Notes: generated from the sequence alone by a model not told the origin. Positions 10,900 through 21,299 are shown, counted from the first letter of the stretch. The stretch: DNA of 64,000 bases from Piliocolobus tephrosceles (GCF_002776525.5 NC_045437.1:132714590-132778589), one strand, 5' to 3'. Made by a program: numbers and translations.

Positions 10900-12139
10900 G
10901 CCCACACAAGTAATGAAAAGTAATTCTTTCCAGATAGAACATGCAGGGTATAAACTTTCTCACTTCAATACTTTATGACAACGAAACCAAATTATACCCC
11001 ACTGCCCAACAGCAGTGCTATCTTATAATTACACAGGTCATTTAAAAATGCTTTGACAATTTTATTAGCTTCATATTAAGGAAACCACTGGTACTATATT
11101 ATCAGAGATTCAGAGATGTAGCAATGGAAGAACTGACTAGCAATAAAATGTCAAAATATTTATGAAGGAAAGCAAAAGTTCTCCTTGAATGCAGATTCAT
11201 CTCATGGGCTAGACAGTATCTGGAACGTTGCAGATGTCCTGTGAGTGAATGACTACCCAGGCCCAGATAAACAGATAAAAGATAAACAGGTAAATGACTA
11301 TTCAGGCCCAGATAAACAGATAAAAATGTGAGGGAAACCAGGGAAAGGGAGAAAAAGGCTCTTTTCTAACTTTGCTGAAAAAGGCTATTCATTCCATTGT
11401 GGCAAATAACTTGAATATGATTCACATATTAACACTAGAGAGAAGAAATAGCAGAGTGATTTATTTGTACACTACCACATTCCTGAAGCAGCCTTCCAGG
11501 TGCCTTAGCATGTTTGGATTTGGCCTGTGTGTCTCCTAAATACATTTCCTGGAGAACTTAGTGGAAACCAAAATGTTTACGCCAAATTGGAGGGACCCAT
11601 GATGTCCACAGTAAACTAAAAATAATAGGATCTCTGTGTCCATACCCATCACAGTGGGAAGCAGAGGTGTGACTCTAATACTCCAGACCCAACCAGAGTG
11701 TCAGTGCTTGGAAAAATGTTTGAGGGAGGAGATGGGTTGGTATTGCCAAAAATTTCAAGCAACGCCCTCTTTCTCTGTGTGCTGTGTATATGGGGAATCT
11801 GGAAAATGACCCACCCAACAGCTCCCAAAGCCAAAAGACACTACAGTACATAAGTGAGGTCTTATATTCTGCATCGATGTTATACATGAAATTGGAGAAG
11901 CAAAAAATAATTGTTAAAATAGATGTATACTCCTGGGAGCAAGCAGGTCCTTTTAATGTCAGGATCTAAGGAGAACTCTTGCCATAATCATCTCATTCCC
12001 TTTCTTGCCAAAAGAAGATTTCATATTGCAGAGACAGGTTCTTCTGGCATAACTAACCCTTCTGGATTCTGTAACTAAACTGAAAGGCATTTAAATTGAC
12101 TTAAATGCTTGAGAAGCCTAAGGTGCTGAAGTTGAAAGG
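10900..12139. other. Unique intergenic sequence
   Basis: About 1.2 kb with no recognisable gene or young repeat, apart from the short tandem repeat at 11251-11326. Open frames are 60-70 codons and unsupported. Confidence 0.5.
11251..11326 (+). repeat. 45-bp imperfect tandem duplication
   Basis: 'gactacccaggcccagataa' recurs 45 bases later as 'gactattcaggcccagataa', both followed by 'acagataaaa'. Simple local duplication of unique DNA. Confidence 0.85.
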
Positions 12140-12295
12140 ACTTTAAGGCTCAAAAAATCTTAGTCTAGTATTTCTCAGTCGAGGAGATTAAGGCCCAAAG
12201 AGATGAAGTGATTTTCCAGAATCTCAGAGCAAGTTAGTGGCAAAGCCAGGACAGGGGCCACAGTCTCGGATTCTCACTCCTGCCCTCCAGCCATC
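12140..12295 (-). mobile_element. MIR-like fragment
   Basis: 'ggagattaaggcccaaagagatg', 'gtgattttccagaatctcag' and 'agttagtggcaaagccagga' match the 'gaaactgaggcccagagagg...agtggcagagccagg' pattern of MIR/L2-age repeats. Boundaries and strand approximate. Confidence 0.55.
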
Positions 12296-12429
12296 CCTGT
12301 CTAGTGAACGGCACTGCCTAGACCTGCTGTCCCATGTCTGTGGCCTCATCTGCAGTAAAATTGTCTCCTTCAGACATTAGCCAACAAATATTATTTTACT
12401 CAAATGCTGCTAAATTCTTTAATTGAATT

Positions 12430-12590
12430 TACTTTATTTAGTTTTTGTAAAGACAAGGTCTCACTATATTGCCCAGGTATTGCTGGTTTGCAGGTATTTT
12501 GCTGGTCTCCAATCCCTGGGCTCAAGGGATGCTCCTGCTCGGCCTCTGAAAGTGCTGAGGTTACAGGCATGAGCTACCATGCCCAGGTTT
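12430..12590 (-). mobile_element. Alu monomer (FRAM-like), rearranged
   Basis: Reverse single-arm Alu ('gtaaagacaaggtctcactat' to 'gagctaccatgcccagg') carrying a small internal duplication around 'gctggtttgcaggtattttgctgg'. Confidence 0.75.
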
Positions 12591-12604
12591 AATTGCTTTC
12601 CATT

Positions 12605-12985
12605 CCTTTACTTAACATGTATTTTACTGGGCACTCTCTACCTGTCAATATTCTAAACACAGGTAAGAAAGTAATTAGCAAGATAGGTGCTTGCCTTCAG
12701 GGAAGAGAGGGTGAAGGTCAGGGGGAGAACAGCCTTGAAGCAAGAAACACACATACAAGATAAATTCAAGTAGTGCTGGATGCTGTGAAGACAATACAAC
12801 GGCATGATGTAGCAAGGGGTGTGTGGGTTTAAGAAGGCCACTTTAAGGAGGGCGGTCAAGAAAGGATTCTCCGGGCAGGTGACATTGAGGTAAAACTTGA
12901 AATATGAGTAGGAGTTTGACAATCAATGATCTATGTGAAAATTATTTCAAGCAGGGAAGAAAATAAGTGCAAAATCCCTGAGGCA
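12605..12985. mobile_element. Ancient interspersed repeat, family uncertain
   Basis: 'gggcactctctacctgtcaat', 'aagtagtgctggatgctgtgaag', 'ggtgacattgaggtaaaac' and 'gtgcaaaatccctgaggc' follow a widespread old mammalian repeat pattern. I could not name the family from sequence alone. Confidence 0.45.
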
Positions 12986-13310
12986 GCAGTTCCTGTTCCA
13001 GGTAAGACCGTGTAAGCACATTCCATCCTGCCTTTCCCCATGAATGTAGCTATAAAACCTAGGTAGAAAGCATGGAGCTTTCTTAATTTAAGCACCAGAA
13101 GGCAGATTGGAGAAGACTATAATCTGAAATACCACTGAACCAGCTGTGGATTTCCCTTTTTGTTGTTGTTCTGATTTCAAGACATCCTGATGCCCAGAGT
13201 TGGGCACTGGGCACAGAGAAGGTGCAAGGCAGGAAAGCCCCTCTAGTTTCAGTTTCAGGAGAGAGAAGGGAATGCCTAATGCTAAGTAGAATTAAGATTC
13301 TTCTTTTCAT
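12986..13310. other. Unique intergenic sequence
   Basis: No gene or repeat recognised in these about 325 bases. Confidence 0.5.
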
Positions 13311-13351
13311 GACTGGACGCAGTGGCTGATATCTGTAATCCCAGCACTTTC

Positions 13352-13800
13352 TTTTTTTTTTTTTTTTTTTTTGAGACAGAGTCTCGCTCTATTGCCTGGG
13401 CTGGAGTGCAGTGGCCGGATCTCAGCTCACTGCAAGCTCCGCCTCCATTGAATTGCCTTGGGCTGGCATATGAGAGAACAGAGAAAAGAAAAGACAAATC
13501 TTTTTTTTTTTTTTTTCAAGACAGAGTCTCGCTGTGTCATCCAGGCTGGAGTGCAGCGGAACAATCTCAGCTCACTGCAACCTATGCCTCCTGGGCCCAA
13601 GTGATCCTCCTGCCTCAGCATCCCGAGTAGCTGGGACTACAGGCGCCCACCACCGCGCCTGGCTAGTTTTTTGTATTTTTTTAGTAGAGACGGGGTTTCA
13701 CCGTGTTAGCCAGGATGGTCTTGATCTCCTGACCTCGTGATCCGCCCGTCTCAGCCTCCCAAAGTGCTGGGATTACAGGCTTGAGCCACCGCGCCCGGCC
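13352..13800 (-). mobile_element. Chimeric AluY containing an inverted copy of downstream DNA
   Basis: The outer parts (13352-13446 and about 13637-13800) are a young reverse AluY with a clean target duplication. The middle (13445-13636) is not the expected AluY sequence. It is the reverse complement of 13936-14125, that is, the 3' half of the host Alu, its A tail and 56 bases of unique flank. The Alu is therefore about 449 bp instead of about 310. Confidence 0.95.
13445..13636 (+). repeat. Left arm of a ~190-bp inverted repeat
   Basis: Matches the complement of 13936-14125 with about three substitutions and a length change in the homopolymer (16 T versus 14 A). It starts with unique-flank sequence 'attgaattgccttgggctgg'. 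Confidence 0.95.
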
Positions 13801-13935
13801 AATCCCAGCACTTTCAAAGGCCAAGGCGGGTGGATCATGAGGGCAGGAGTTCAAGACCAGCCTGGCTAACATGGTGAAACCCTGTCTCTACTAAAAATAC
13901 AAAAATTAGCTGGGTGAGGTGGCATGCACTTGTAA

Positions 13936-14125
13936 TCCCAGCTACTCGGGATGCTGAGGCAGGAGGATCACTTGAGCCCAGGAGGCATAGGCTGCAGTGA
14001 GCTGAGATTGTTCCGCTGCACTCCAGCCTGGATGACACAGTGAGACTCTGTCTTGAAAAAAAAAAAAAAGATTTGTCTTTTCTTTTCTCTGTTCTCTCAT
14101 ATGCCAGCCCAAGGCAATTCAATGG
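13936..14125 (-). repeat. Right arm of a ~190-bp inverted repeat
   Basis: The source copy: 3' half of the host Alu plus unique flank ending 'ggcaattcaatgg'. Spacer between arms is about 300 bp. Confidence 0.95.
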
Positions 14126-14489
14126 TCACAACAGTTGCAATGATAGCCACAGTAACAGCAGCGGAGGCGCCCGGGGCCTAACCTTCTGAAGAGGTGAACC
14201 ATCCTCTCCAATCAGAGGGGCTGTAGTCCCAACAACGTGGGGAGAACACCCGCTGCTTTTGTTTCTCTTGCTGTGCTCCCACCACCTGGTCTGCGAGGAC
14301 AATAGCACAGTTGCAGGAAGTACACAGCTGAGTGTTGTTCTAAAGGCCTAAGGACTGAACAGGATGGCAGCAGGGACCTGAGAGGCCTGGAGATCACAGA
14401 TTGGAGCAGCCAGGAAAGGCGTCCACCACAGTTGTTAATGATGGACCCCAGTTTGCTGATCATTCACAAAGGAAGAGCTAAATATAGAG
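14126..14489. other. Unique intergenic sequence
   Basis: GC-moderate DNA with no gene recognised. Confidence 0.5.
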
Positions 14490-14789
14490 AAAAGACCAAC
14501 CCTATAGCAAAATAGATGAGAGACAAGAACACAGGTTACAAAAAAGAAATGTGAATGACTTTTAAACACATGAAAAAATCAATCTTGCTCATAAGGAGAG
14601 AAATGTGGCATGAAGCCATGATAAGATACCATTTCTCATCTATTGGACAGGCAAAAAAAATCCAAAAGATTGAGAACATATTCTGTGATGGCATTCTGGA
14701 AGAGATCTTTTCATTTGTCGATGGCAGGAAGGCAAAAGGGTACAATTCATATAGAAGAGAATTGGCAAGATTTATAAGTTTCCTTTGCA

Positions 14790-15094
14790 GCCGGGTGTGG
14801 TGGTTCACACCTGTAACCTAGCACTTTGGGAGGGCAAGGTGGGCAGATCAATTGTGACCAGGAGTTTGAGACCAGTCTGGCCAACATGATGAAACCCCGT
14901 CTCTACTAAAAATACAAAAATTAGCTGGACACGGTAAAACCCCATCTCTACTAAAAATAAAAGAATTAGCTGGGCATGGTGGCACATGCCTGTAGTCCCA
15001 GCTATTCAGGAGGCTGAGGCACAGGAATCTCTTGAACCTGGGAGGGACTTCAGCCTGGGTAACAGAGTGAGACTCAAAAAAAAAAAAAAAAAAA
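14790..15094 (+). mobile_element. Alu with internal duplication and deletion
   Basis: Forward Alu. The 'aaaccccRtctctactaaaaat' segment occurs twice (from 14892 and 14937, 45 bases apart). Part of the right arm is missing at 'gggagggacttcagcctggg'. A tail to 15094. Confidence 0.92.
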
Positions 15095-15383
15095 GTTTTT
15101 TCCTCTGCATTTTTTCTTTGACCCAGAAACCCAAGTATCTGTCCCCAAAATACACTTACAGAAATATGAAAAGCTGCACATATACTATGCCAAGTATAAG
15201 CTGGCATTAATAAGAATAGCAAAAGACTGGAAACTGTATAAACTTGGCTGAATAAATAATAGCACATGCCTGCAATGGAGTTGTAAAAATGCTGTGAAGT
15301 GATATCTAAGGTATAACAATGAATGAGAAAGCAAAGCAGAGACAAATATTTTAATAAGCTACTGTTTAGATACATATGCACTT

Positions 15384-15684
15384 GGCAGGGCATGGTGGAT
15401 CATGCCTGTAATCCCAGCACTTTGAAAGGCCGAGATGGGCAGATCACCTGAGGTCAGGAGCTCAAGACTAGCCTGGCCAGCGTGGTGAAACCTCATCTCT
15501 ACTAAAAATACAAAAATTAGCTGAGTGTGGTGGCACACGTCTGTAATCCTAGTTACTTTGGAGGCTGAGACAGGAGAATCACTTTAATCTGGGAGGCGGA
15601 AGTTGCAGTGAGCTGAGATCACACCTTTGCACTCCAGCCTGGGCAACAAGAGTGAAACTGTCTCAAAAAAAAAAAAAAAAAAAA
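15384..15684 (+). mobile_element. Alu (AluS-type)
   Basis: Full-length forward Alu with a 19-A tail, inserted in the L1ME 3' UTR. Confidence 0.95.
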
Positions 15685-16159
15685 GATATGCAGGCAAATA
15701 TGTATGCACTTGTAAGTATATTACGTGAACCTACACACACATGTGTATAATATGCTTATATATATTTGAAACAGAGTTTTACTCATTGAGGAAGGGGGAA
15801 TGGGTAGAAGGGATAAGGTGAGAAACTAGTCTTCTTAATATAACTTTATTTCATAGATTTGACTTTCAACCATATTGTTTAAGTGATTAGCTAATAAAAA
15901 TAGAAGTACTCCCTTTTATTTCACAAAACTATTAGTTTACAAAAACTAACAGCACTTTGAAAGGAATTATTTCACATGGCTTTAGTAATCTGACTACATA
16001 TCCCCAGTGGAATATCTCGAAGGAGAGAAAAAACTACAACAATAATCTTAAACTATTTTCAGTAATTATATTGTTAGTAGTAATTTTGCTATTATTATTC
16101 TGAAGCTGTTATGCTCATTGTAGGATAAAGCAAGTATGTCATTTTTGTTTGTTTGTTTT

Positions 16160-16438
16160 CTGGGGTTTAAAAAATTTTTTTGCTCTGTCGTCTAGGCTGG
16201 AGTTCAGTGGCTTGATCATAGTTCACTGCAACCTCCACCTCTCAGGCTCAAATGATTTTCCCATCTCAGCCACCCAAGTAGCTGCCACTACAGGTGTGCA
16301 CCACCATGCCCAGCTAATTGTAGAGAAGGAGTCTTGTCATGTTACCCAGGCTAGTCTCGGACTCCTGTGCTCAAGCGATCCTCCCCATTCAGGCTCCTGA
16401 AGTGCTGAGATTACAGGTGTGAGTTACTGTGCCCAGCC
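16160..16438 (-). mobile_element. Alu (AluJ/S-type)
   Basis: Reverse Alu with 'cttgatcatagttcactgcaacc', ending 'gtgagttactgtgcccagcc'. The right arm is shortened at 'gctaattgtagagaagg'. Confidence 0.9.
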
Positions 16439-16699
16439 ATAAGCCATTGTTAATATTAAGAATCAAGATTTTCAGAATAGGAGAAAAAAATACAAATAAA
16501 AAATCAAAAAATTAACACCCTGTAATGATAAATTTTGAATTATTACAAACTCTTGCCTTTCCTCTTAAAAATAAAAAGTATTTCCAAGCTCTGTCAATGA
16601 AAAGGTCCTAGAAGTAATACTAAATCCAATGGAAATGATCACTGCTAATACTCAGATTGTGGCATTTAAATACGATTTCCTTAGAGAAATTTTTGACTT

Positions 16700-17308
16700 A
16701 GCCGGGTGTGGTGGCTCATGCCTGTAATTCCAGCACTTTGGGAGGCTGAGGTGGGCGGATCACCTGAGGTCAGTAGTTTGAGACCAGCCTGGCCAACATG
16801 GTGAAACCCCCACTAAAAATACAAAAATTAAGGCCGGGTGCTGTGGCTCATGCCTGTAATCCCAGCACTTTGGGAGGCCGAGGCAGGAGGGTTACCTGAG
16901 GTCAGGAGTTCGAGACCAGCCTGGGCAACATGGTGAAACCCCGCCTCCACTAAAAATGCAAAACTTAGCTAGGCATGGTGGCAGGTGCCTGTAATCCCAG
17001 CTACTCGGGAGGCTGAGGCAAGAGAATTGCTTGAACCTGGGAGGCAGAGGTTGCAGTGAGCCAAGCTGGTGCCACTGCACTCCAGCCTAGGCAACAGAGT
17101 GAGATTCCATCTCAAAAAAAAAATGAAAACAAAAATTAGCCAGGTGTGGCAGTGTGCACCTGTAGTCCCAGCTACTCAGGAGGCTGAGGCAGAAGAATCG
17201 CTTGAACCTGGGAGGTGGAGATTGCAGTGAGCCAAGATTGCACCATTGCACCACTGCACTCCAGCTTGCACAAAAGAGCAAGAATCTGTCTCAAGAAAAA
17301 AAAAAAAA
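16700..17308 (+). mobile_element. Host Alu, split by a second Alu
   Basis: The forward Alu's left half (16700-16830) ends at 'acaaaaatta' and resumes at 17129 with the same word. It ends with an A tail at 17308. Confidence 0.93.
16831..17128 (+). mobile_element. Alu nested inside an Alu
   Basis: Complete forward Alu inserted in the middle A-rich linker of the host. Target duplication 'acaaaaatta' (16821-16830 and 17129-17138). Confidence 0.95.
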
Positions 17309-17402
17309 GATTGACTAACGTTGAGGCCTGCCCAGAATGAAGATAAGCCTGGATATCATGTTGTAATAAAAAGCAAGGAAGCCATATATATATGTATATA
17401 TG

Positions 17403-17708
17403 TTGTTGTTGTTTGTTTGTTTGTTTTGAGACAGAGTTTCACTCTTGTTGCTCAGGTTGGAGTGCAATAGTGAGATCTAGGCTCACCGAAACCTCTGTCT
17501 CCTAGGTTCAAGCGATTCTCCCGCCTCAGCCCCCCAAGTAGCTGGGATTACAGGCATGTGCTACCAAGCCCAGCTAATTTTGCATTTTTACCAGAGACAG
17601 GGTTTCTGCATGTTGGTCAGGTTGGTCTCGAACTCCTGACCTCAGGTGATCCGCCCATCTCAGCCTCCCAAAGTGCTGGGATTACAGGCGTGAGCCACCC
17701 ACCCGGCC
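17403..17708 (-). mobile_element. Alu (AluS-type)
   Basis: Reverse Alu with a (GTT)n(GTTT)n head, ending 'gtgagccacccacccggcc'. A short (TA)n lies just upstream at 17382-17400. Confidence 0.94.
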
Positions 17709-18073
17709 TAAGGAAGCAGTATTAAAGAAGACTTGTGTTGTATCAGAAGGACTCAGCAGCTATGGTGAAAAAGCTCCCATGGCAAAAACTGGGATAATGT
17801 AAATATCAAAAAGAGCAATAACTAATTGATTGAAACAGGTCAAATGTATTAAACGTCATGAGTTCATTTAAAAAAAAAAAAAAAACACTACTCACTTTTG
17901 AAAGATACTAGGGAACCAACTCATTATTCTGAATACCTGTAAATAAAGAGACAGAATTAAGTATTTATCCTTGTTCTCAGAATTGCTAAATAATTGATGA
18001 GGGAAAAAATCATCTTCAGAAAAGAATTCCAGTTAAAAGATATGAAAAGGAATGATAGCGTTAGAGCATGACA

Positions 18074-18391
18074 GGCCGGGCATAGTGGCTGATGCCTGTG
18101 GTCCCAGCACTTTGGGAGGCCGAGGCAGGCCAATCACTGGAGCCCAGGAGTTTAAGACCAGCCTGGCCAACATAGCAAAACTCCATCTCTATCAAAAATA
18201 CCAAAAATCAGCCAGGGACCGTGGCATGTGCCTGTAGTCCCAGCTACTCCAGAGGCTGAGGTGGGAGAATCGCTTGAGTCCAAAAGGCGGAGGTTGCAGT
18301 GAGCCAAGATCACACCACTGCACTCCAGCCTGGGTGATAGAGTGAGACTTTGTCTCAAAAATTGTATATAATAATAATAATAATAATAGAA
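18074..18391 (+). mobile_element. Alu (AluS/J), with (TAA)n tail
   Basis: Forward Alu from 'ggccgggcatagtggctg'. The tail has become (ATA)n; 'ttagagc' flanks both ends. Confidence 0.93.
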
Positions 18392-18525
18392 TTAGAGCCT
18401 GATCACTTTTGCAAACTCCAAATGAGATAATGGATCTAGGAAACAATGATCAATGGCAGCTAATATTACCATAGAAAGAGACATCCCACACTATGTGCCT
18501 CCTAATGAACATTCCCATCACCACC

Positions 18526-18913
18526 TGTACTAGTTTCTAGGGCTGCTGTAGTACAGTGCCACAGACTGGGTGGCTTAAACAACAGAAGTTCATTTTCTCC
18601 AGTTCTAGATGCTAAAAGTCCAAGATCAAGGCATAGGCAGGGTCGATTTCTTCTGAGGCCTCTGCCCTTGGCTTACAGATGGTCATCTTCTCTCTGTGTC
18701 TTCATGCGGCCTTTCCTTCGTAACTGTCTGTGTCCAGATTTCCTCTTCTGAAAAGGACACCAGTCATATGGGAGTAGGACCTATCCTAATGACTATATTT
18801 TAATCAAACTACCTCTTAAAAAACCTCATCTTCAAATACAGTCACAGTCCAAGGTACTGTGGGATAGAACCTCAACATATGAATTTTGCAGGAGTACAAT
18901 TCAGCCCATAACA
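18526..18913 (-). mobile_element. Solo LTR of ERVL-MaLR (MLT1 type)
   Basis: 388 bp in reverse. Runs from 'tgtactagtttctagggctg' through 'acagactgggtggcttaaac' and 'ggacaccagtcatatggg' to 'ttcagcccataaca'. An exact 5-bp target duplication 'ccacc' lies at 18521-18525 and 18914-18918, so the ends are precise. No internal region. Inserted in L1M sequence. Confidence 0.93.
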
Positions 18914-18952
18914 CCACCCACAAAATAGTCTTGTCAAAAACTAGAATGTGAG

Positions 18953-19251
18953 GTCAGGTGCGGTGGCTCATGCCTGTAATCCCAGCACTTTGGGAGGCCG
19001 AGGTGGGTGGATCATAAGGTCAGGAGTTCGAGACCAGCCTGGCCAACATGATGAAATCCCATCTCTACTAAAAATACAAAAGTTAGCCGGGTGTGGTGGG
19101 GAGTACCTGTAATACTAGCTACTCAGGAGGCTGAGGCAGGAGAATCACTTGAACACAGGAGGCGGAGGTTGTAATGAGCCAAGATCCTGCCATTGCCCTC
19201 CAGCCTGGAGGACAAGAGCAAGCCTCTGTCTCAAAAAATAAAAATAAAATA
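18953..19251 (+). mobile_element. Alu (AluS-type)
   Basis: Forward Alu with an exact 17-base target duplication 'aaaaactagaatgtgag' (18936-18952 and 19252-19268). The next Alu starts at that duplication. Confidence 0.95.
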
Positions 19252-19267
19252 AAAAACTAGAATGTGA

Positions 19268-19570
19268 GGCCGGGCATGGCGGCTCTTGCCTGTAATCCCC
19301 GCACTTCGGGAGGCTGAGGCAGGCAGATTGCCCGAGGTCGGGAGTTTGAGACCCCCATGGCCAACATGGTGAAACCCCATCTCTACTAAAAATACAAAAA
19401 TTAGCCAGGCATAATGGCGGGCGCCGGTATTCCAGCTGCTCGGGAGACTAAGGCGGGAGAATCACTTGAACTGGGGAAGTAGAGGTTGCAGTGAGCCAAG
19501 ACGGTGCCATAGCACTCTAGCCTGGGTAACAGAATGAGACTCAGTCAAAAAAAGCAAACAAACAAAACCA
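19268..19570 (+). mobile_element. Alu (AluS-type)
   Basis: Forward Alu starting 'ggccgggcatggcggctc', immediately after the previous Alu's right target duplication. Tail (CAAA)n. Confidence 0.94.
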
Positions 19571-19745
19571 AGAGTGTGAATCAAATCAAGCATTCAGAAC
19601 TAAATACTAGTTTACAGAGAATATAGAGGGGAGAAAAACATGTTAAACAACACAAAGGGAATGCAATCAGCGAAATTCAGAATTTGGAAAACCCTGACAA
19701 CTGACCTTTTTCTATAAAAAGTAAACTGCAAGGACAGAAAAAAAG

Positions 19746-20020
19746 GGCTGGGGATGGTGGCTCACACCTGTAATCCCAGCACTTTGGCAGGCAGAGGCGG
19801 ATGGATCACTTGAGGCCAAGAATTTGAGACCAGCCTGGTCAACATGGTGAAACCCTGTCTCTACTAAAAATACAAAAATTAGCTGGACTTGGTCGTGCAT
19901 ACCTATAATCCCAGCTACTCTGGAGGCTGAGGCAAGAGAATCACTTGAACCCAGGAGGTGGAGGTTGCAGTGAGCCAAGATGGCACCACCGCACTCCAGC
20001 CTAGGTGATGAGGTTAAACT
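19746..20020 (+). mobile_element. Alu whose tail became a long microsatellite
   Basis: Forward Alu from 'ggctggggatggtggctc' to 'ctccagcctaggtgatgagg'. The terminal A tail has grown into the polypurine tract that follows. Confidence 0.93.
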
Positions 20021-20192
20021 GAGAAAGAAAGAAAGAAAAGAAAAGAAAAGAAAGAAAGAAAGAAAGAAAGAAGGAAGGAAGGAAGGAAGGAAGGAAGGAA
20101 GGAAAGAAAGGAAGAAAGAGAGAGAGAGAGAGGGAGGGGGGGGGGGGGAGGGAGGGAGGGAAGGGAAGGGAAGGAAGGAAAAGAAAAGAGAG
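20021..20192 (+). repeat. 172-bp pure purine tract (GAAA/GGAA/GGGA)n
   Basis: Every base is A or G. The order is (GAAA)n, (GGAA)n, (GA)n, a long G run with few breaks, then (GGGA)n/(GGAA)n. Typical of an expanded Alu tail; can form triplex or G-rich structures. Confidence 0.97.
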
Positions 20193-20295
20193 GTCGGAGG
20201 GTGCCTGTAGATCACCAGAGACTTAAGAACTATATAAACCAAATGCTAGATGTGGGCCTTGTACGAATCCCAATTAAAACAAATACTTTTTTTGA

Positions 20296-20475
20296 CAGAG
20301 TTTTTTTTGTTTGTTTTTTTGTTTTTGAGACGTAGTTTTGCTCTTGTTGCCCGGGCTGAAGTGCAATGGCGTGATCTCGGCTGACCGCAACCTCCGCCTC
20401 CGAGGTTCAGGCGATTCTCCTGCCTCAGCCTCCCAAGTAGCTGGGATTACAAGCCAGGGCCACCACACCTGGCTA
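20296..20475 (-). mobile_element. Alu, one side missing
   Basis: Reverse Alu 3' portion from 'gagacgtagttttgctcttg' to 'ccaccacacctggct', then (AT)n and directly a second Alu. Its remaining 5' half is absent. Confidence 0.9.
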
Positions 20476-20786
20476 TATATATATATATATTTTTTTTTTG
20501 AGATAGAGTTTTGCTCTTGTTGCCCAGGCTGGAGTGCAATGGTGCGATCTCGGCTCACCGCAACCTCCGCCTCCCGGGTTCAAGCGATTCTTCTGCCTCA
20601 GCCTCCCGAGTAGCCGGGATTACAGGCATGCGCCACTATGCCCAGATAATTCTTTTTTTTGTATTTTTAGTAGAGATGGGGTTTCTCCATATTGGTCAGG
20701 CTAGTCTTGAACTCCCGACCTCAGGTGATCCGCCTGTCTCAGCCTCCCAAAGTGCTGGGATTACAGGTGTGAGCCACCGCACCCGG
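20476..20786 (-). mobile_element. Alu (AluS-type)
   Basis: Full reverse Alu ending 'gagccaccgcacccgg'. 'aaaacaaatacttttt' flanks the two-Alu block on both sides (about 20276 and 20788), a target duplication. Confidence 0.93.
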
Positions 20787-21299
20787 AAAAACAAATACTT
20801 TTTAAAAAGATATGCTATGAGACAATTGGGAAATCTGAGCGTTAACTGATTCTGAATTGTTTTACAATACTAAGGAATTATTGTTATTTTTAGATTGATA
20901 ATGGCATTGTGGTTATGTTTTTTAAACCAGTCGTGGTCTTTTAGAGATACATATTGATACATTTACGTGGATGATTTGATGTCAGGAATATATTTCAAAG
21001 TAATTCAGTACGGGAGGAGACGGAGTATAGGTGAAATAAAAGCAGCAATGAGTCAGTGGTTGTATCTGGGTGATGGGTACCTCGGGGTCTGTTATACCAT
21101 TCTCTCTACCTTTATGTTTATGTAAAATTTTCCATGATAAAATGTTTATAAATGAATGAATGAATAAATGAACAGAAGGATAGATGGGTGATTATGTCAT
21201 GCATCCCTTTGGGCAAAGGCAAGACCATTGAGATGAAAATAGGGAAGACTAATGTACTAAAGGAGCAAAATTGGAAATAAAGCATGGCTAACAAGTAAT

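Larger units (their letters stand above)
13311..14069 (+). mobile_element. Host Alu, split by a rearranged AluY
   Basis: The forward Alu begins 'gactggacgcagtggctg' (13311-13351), resumes at 13801/13816 ('aaaggccaaggcgggtgg') and ends with an A tail at 14069. The 15-base target duplication 'aatcccagcactttc' is at 13337-13351 and 13801-13815. Confidence 0.93.
14490..15895 (+). mobile_element. L1ME-type LINE 3' end, split by two Alus
   Basis: Forward L1 words: 'acttttaaacacatgaaaaaa', 'gataccatttctcatctattgg', 'ctttgacccagaaacccaag', 'agaatagcaaaagactggaaac', and near 15780 'ggggaatgggtagaaggg'. These are the end of ORF2 and the 3' UTR of an old L1. Frames are broken, for example the 88-codon piece at 14555. 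Confidence 0.8.
15896..21150 (+). mobile_element. L1M 3' UTR, fragmented by Alus and an LTR
   Basis: Plus-strand pieces in consensus-like order: 15896-16140 ('taattatattgttagtagtaa'), 16440-16700 ('aagctctgtcaatgaaaagg'), 17310-17400, 17709-18073, 18392-18525 ('atggatctaggaaacaatga'), 18914-18952, 19570-19745, 20193-20295 ('aaccaaatgctagatgtggg') and 20787-21150 ('gataatggcattgtggttatg', 'gctgggtgatgggtac'-like). Together they read as one old L1 3' region. Confidence 0.7.

Noticed and set aside
14848..15393. Reverse open frame of 181 codons
   Set aside because: Made of Alu sequence and L1 3' UTR; Alu reverse frames commonly stay open.
19712..20242. Reverse open frame of 176 codons rich in S, F, P and L
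   Set aside because: It is the translation of the polypurine tract and an Alu, not a gene.
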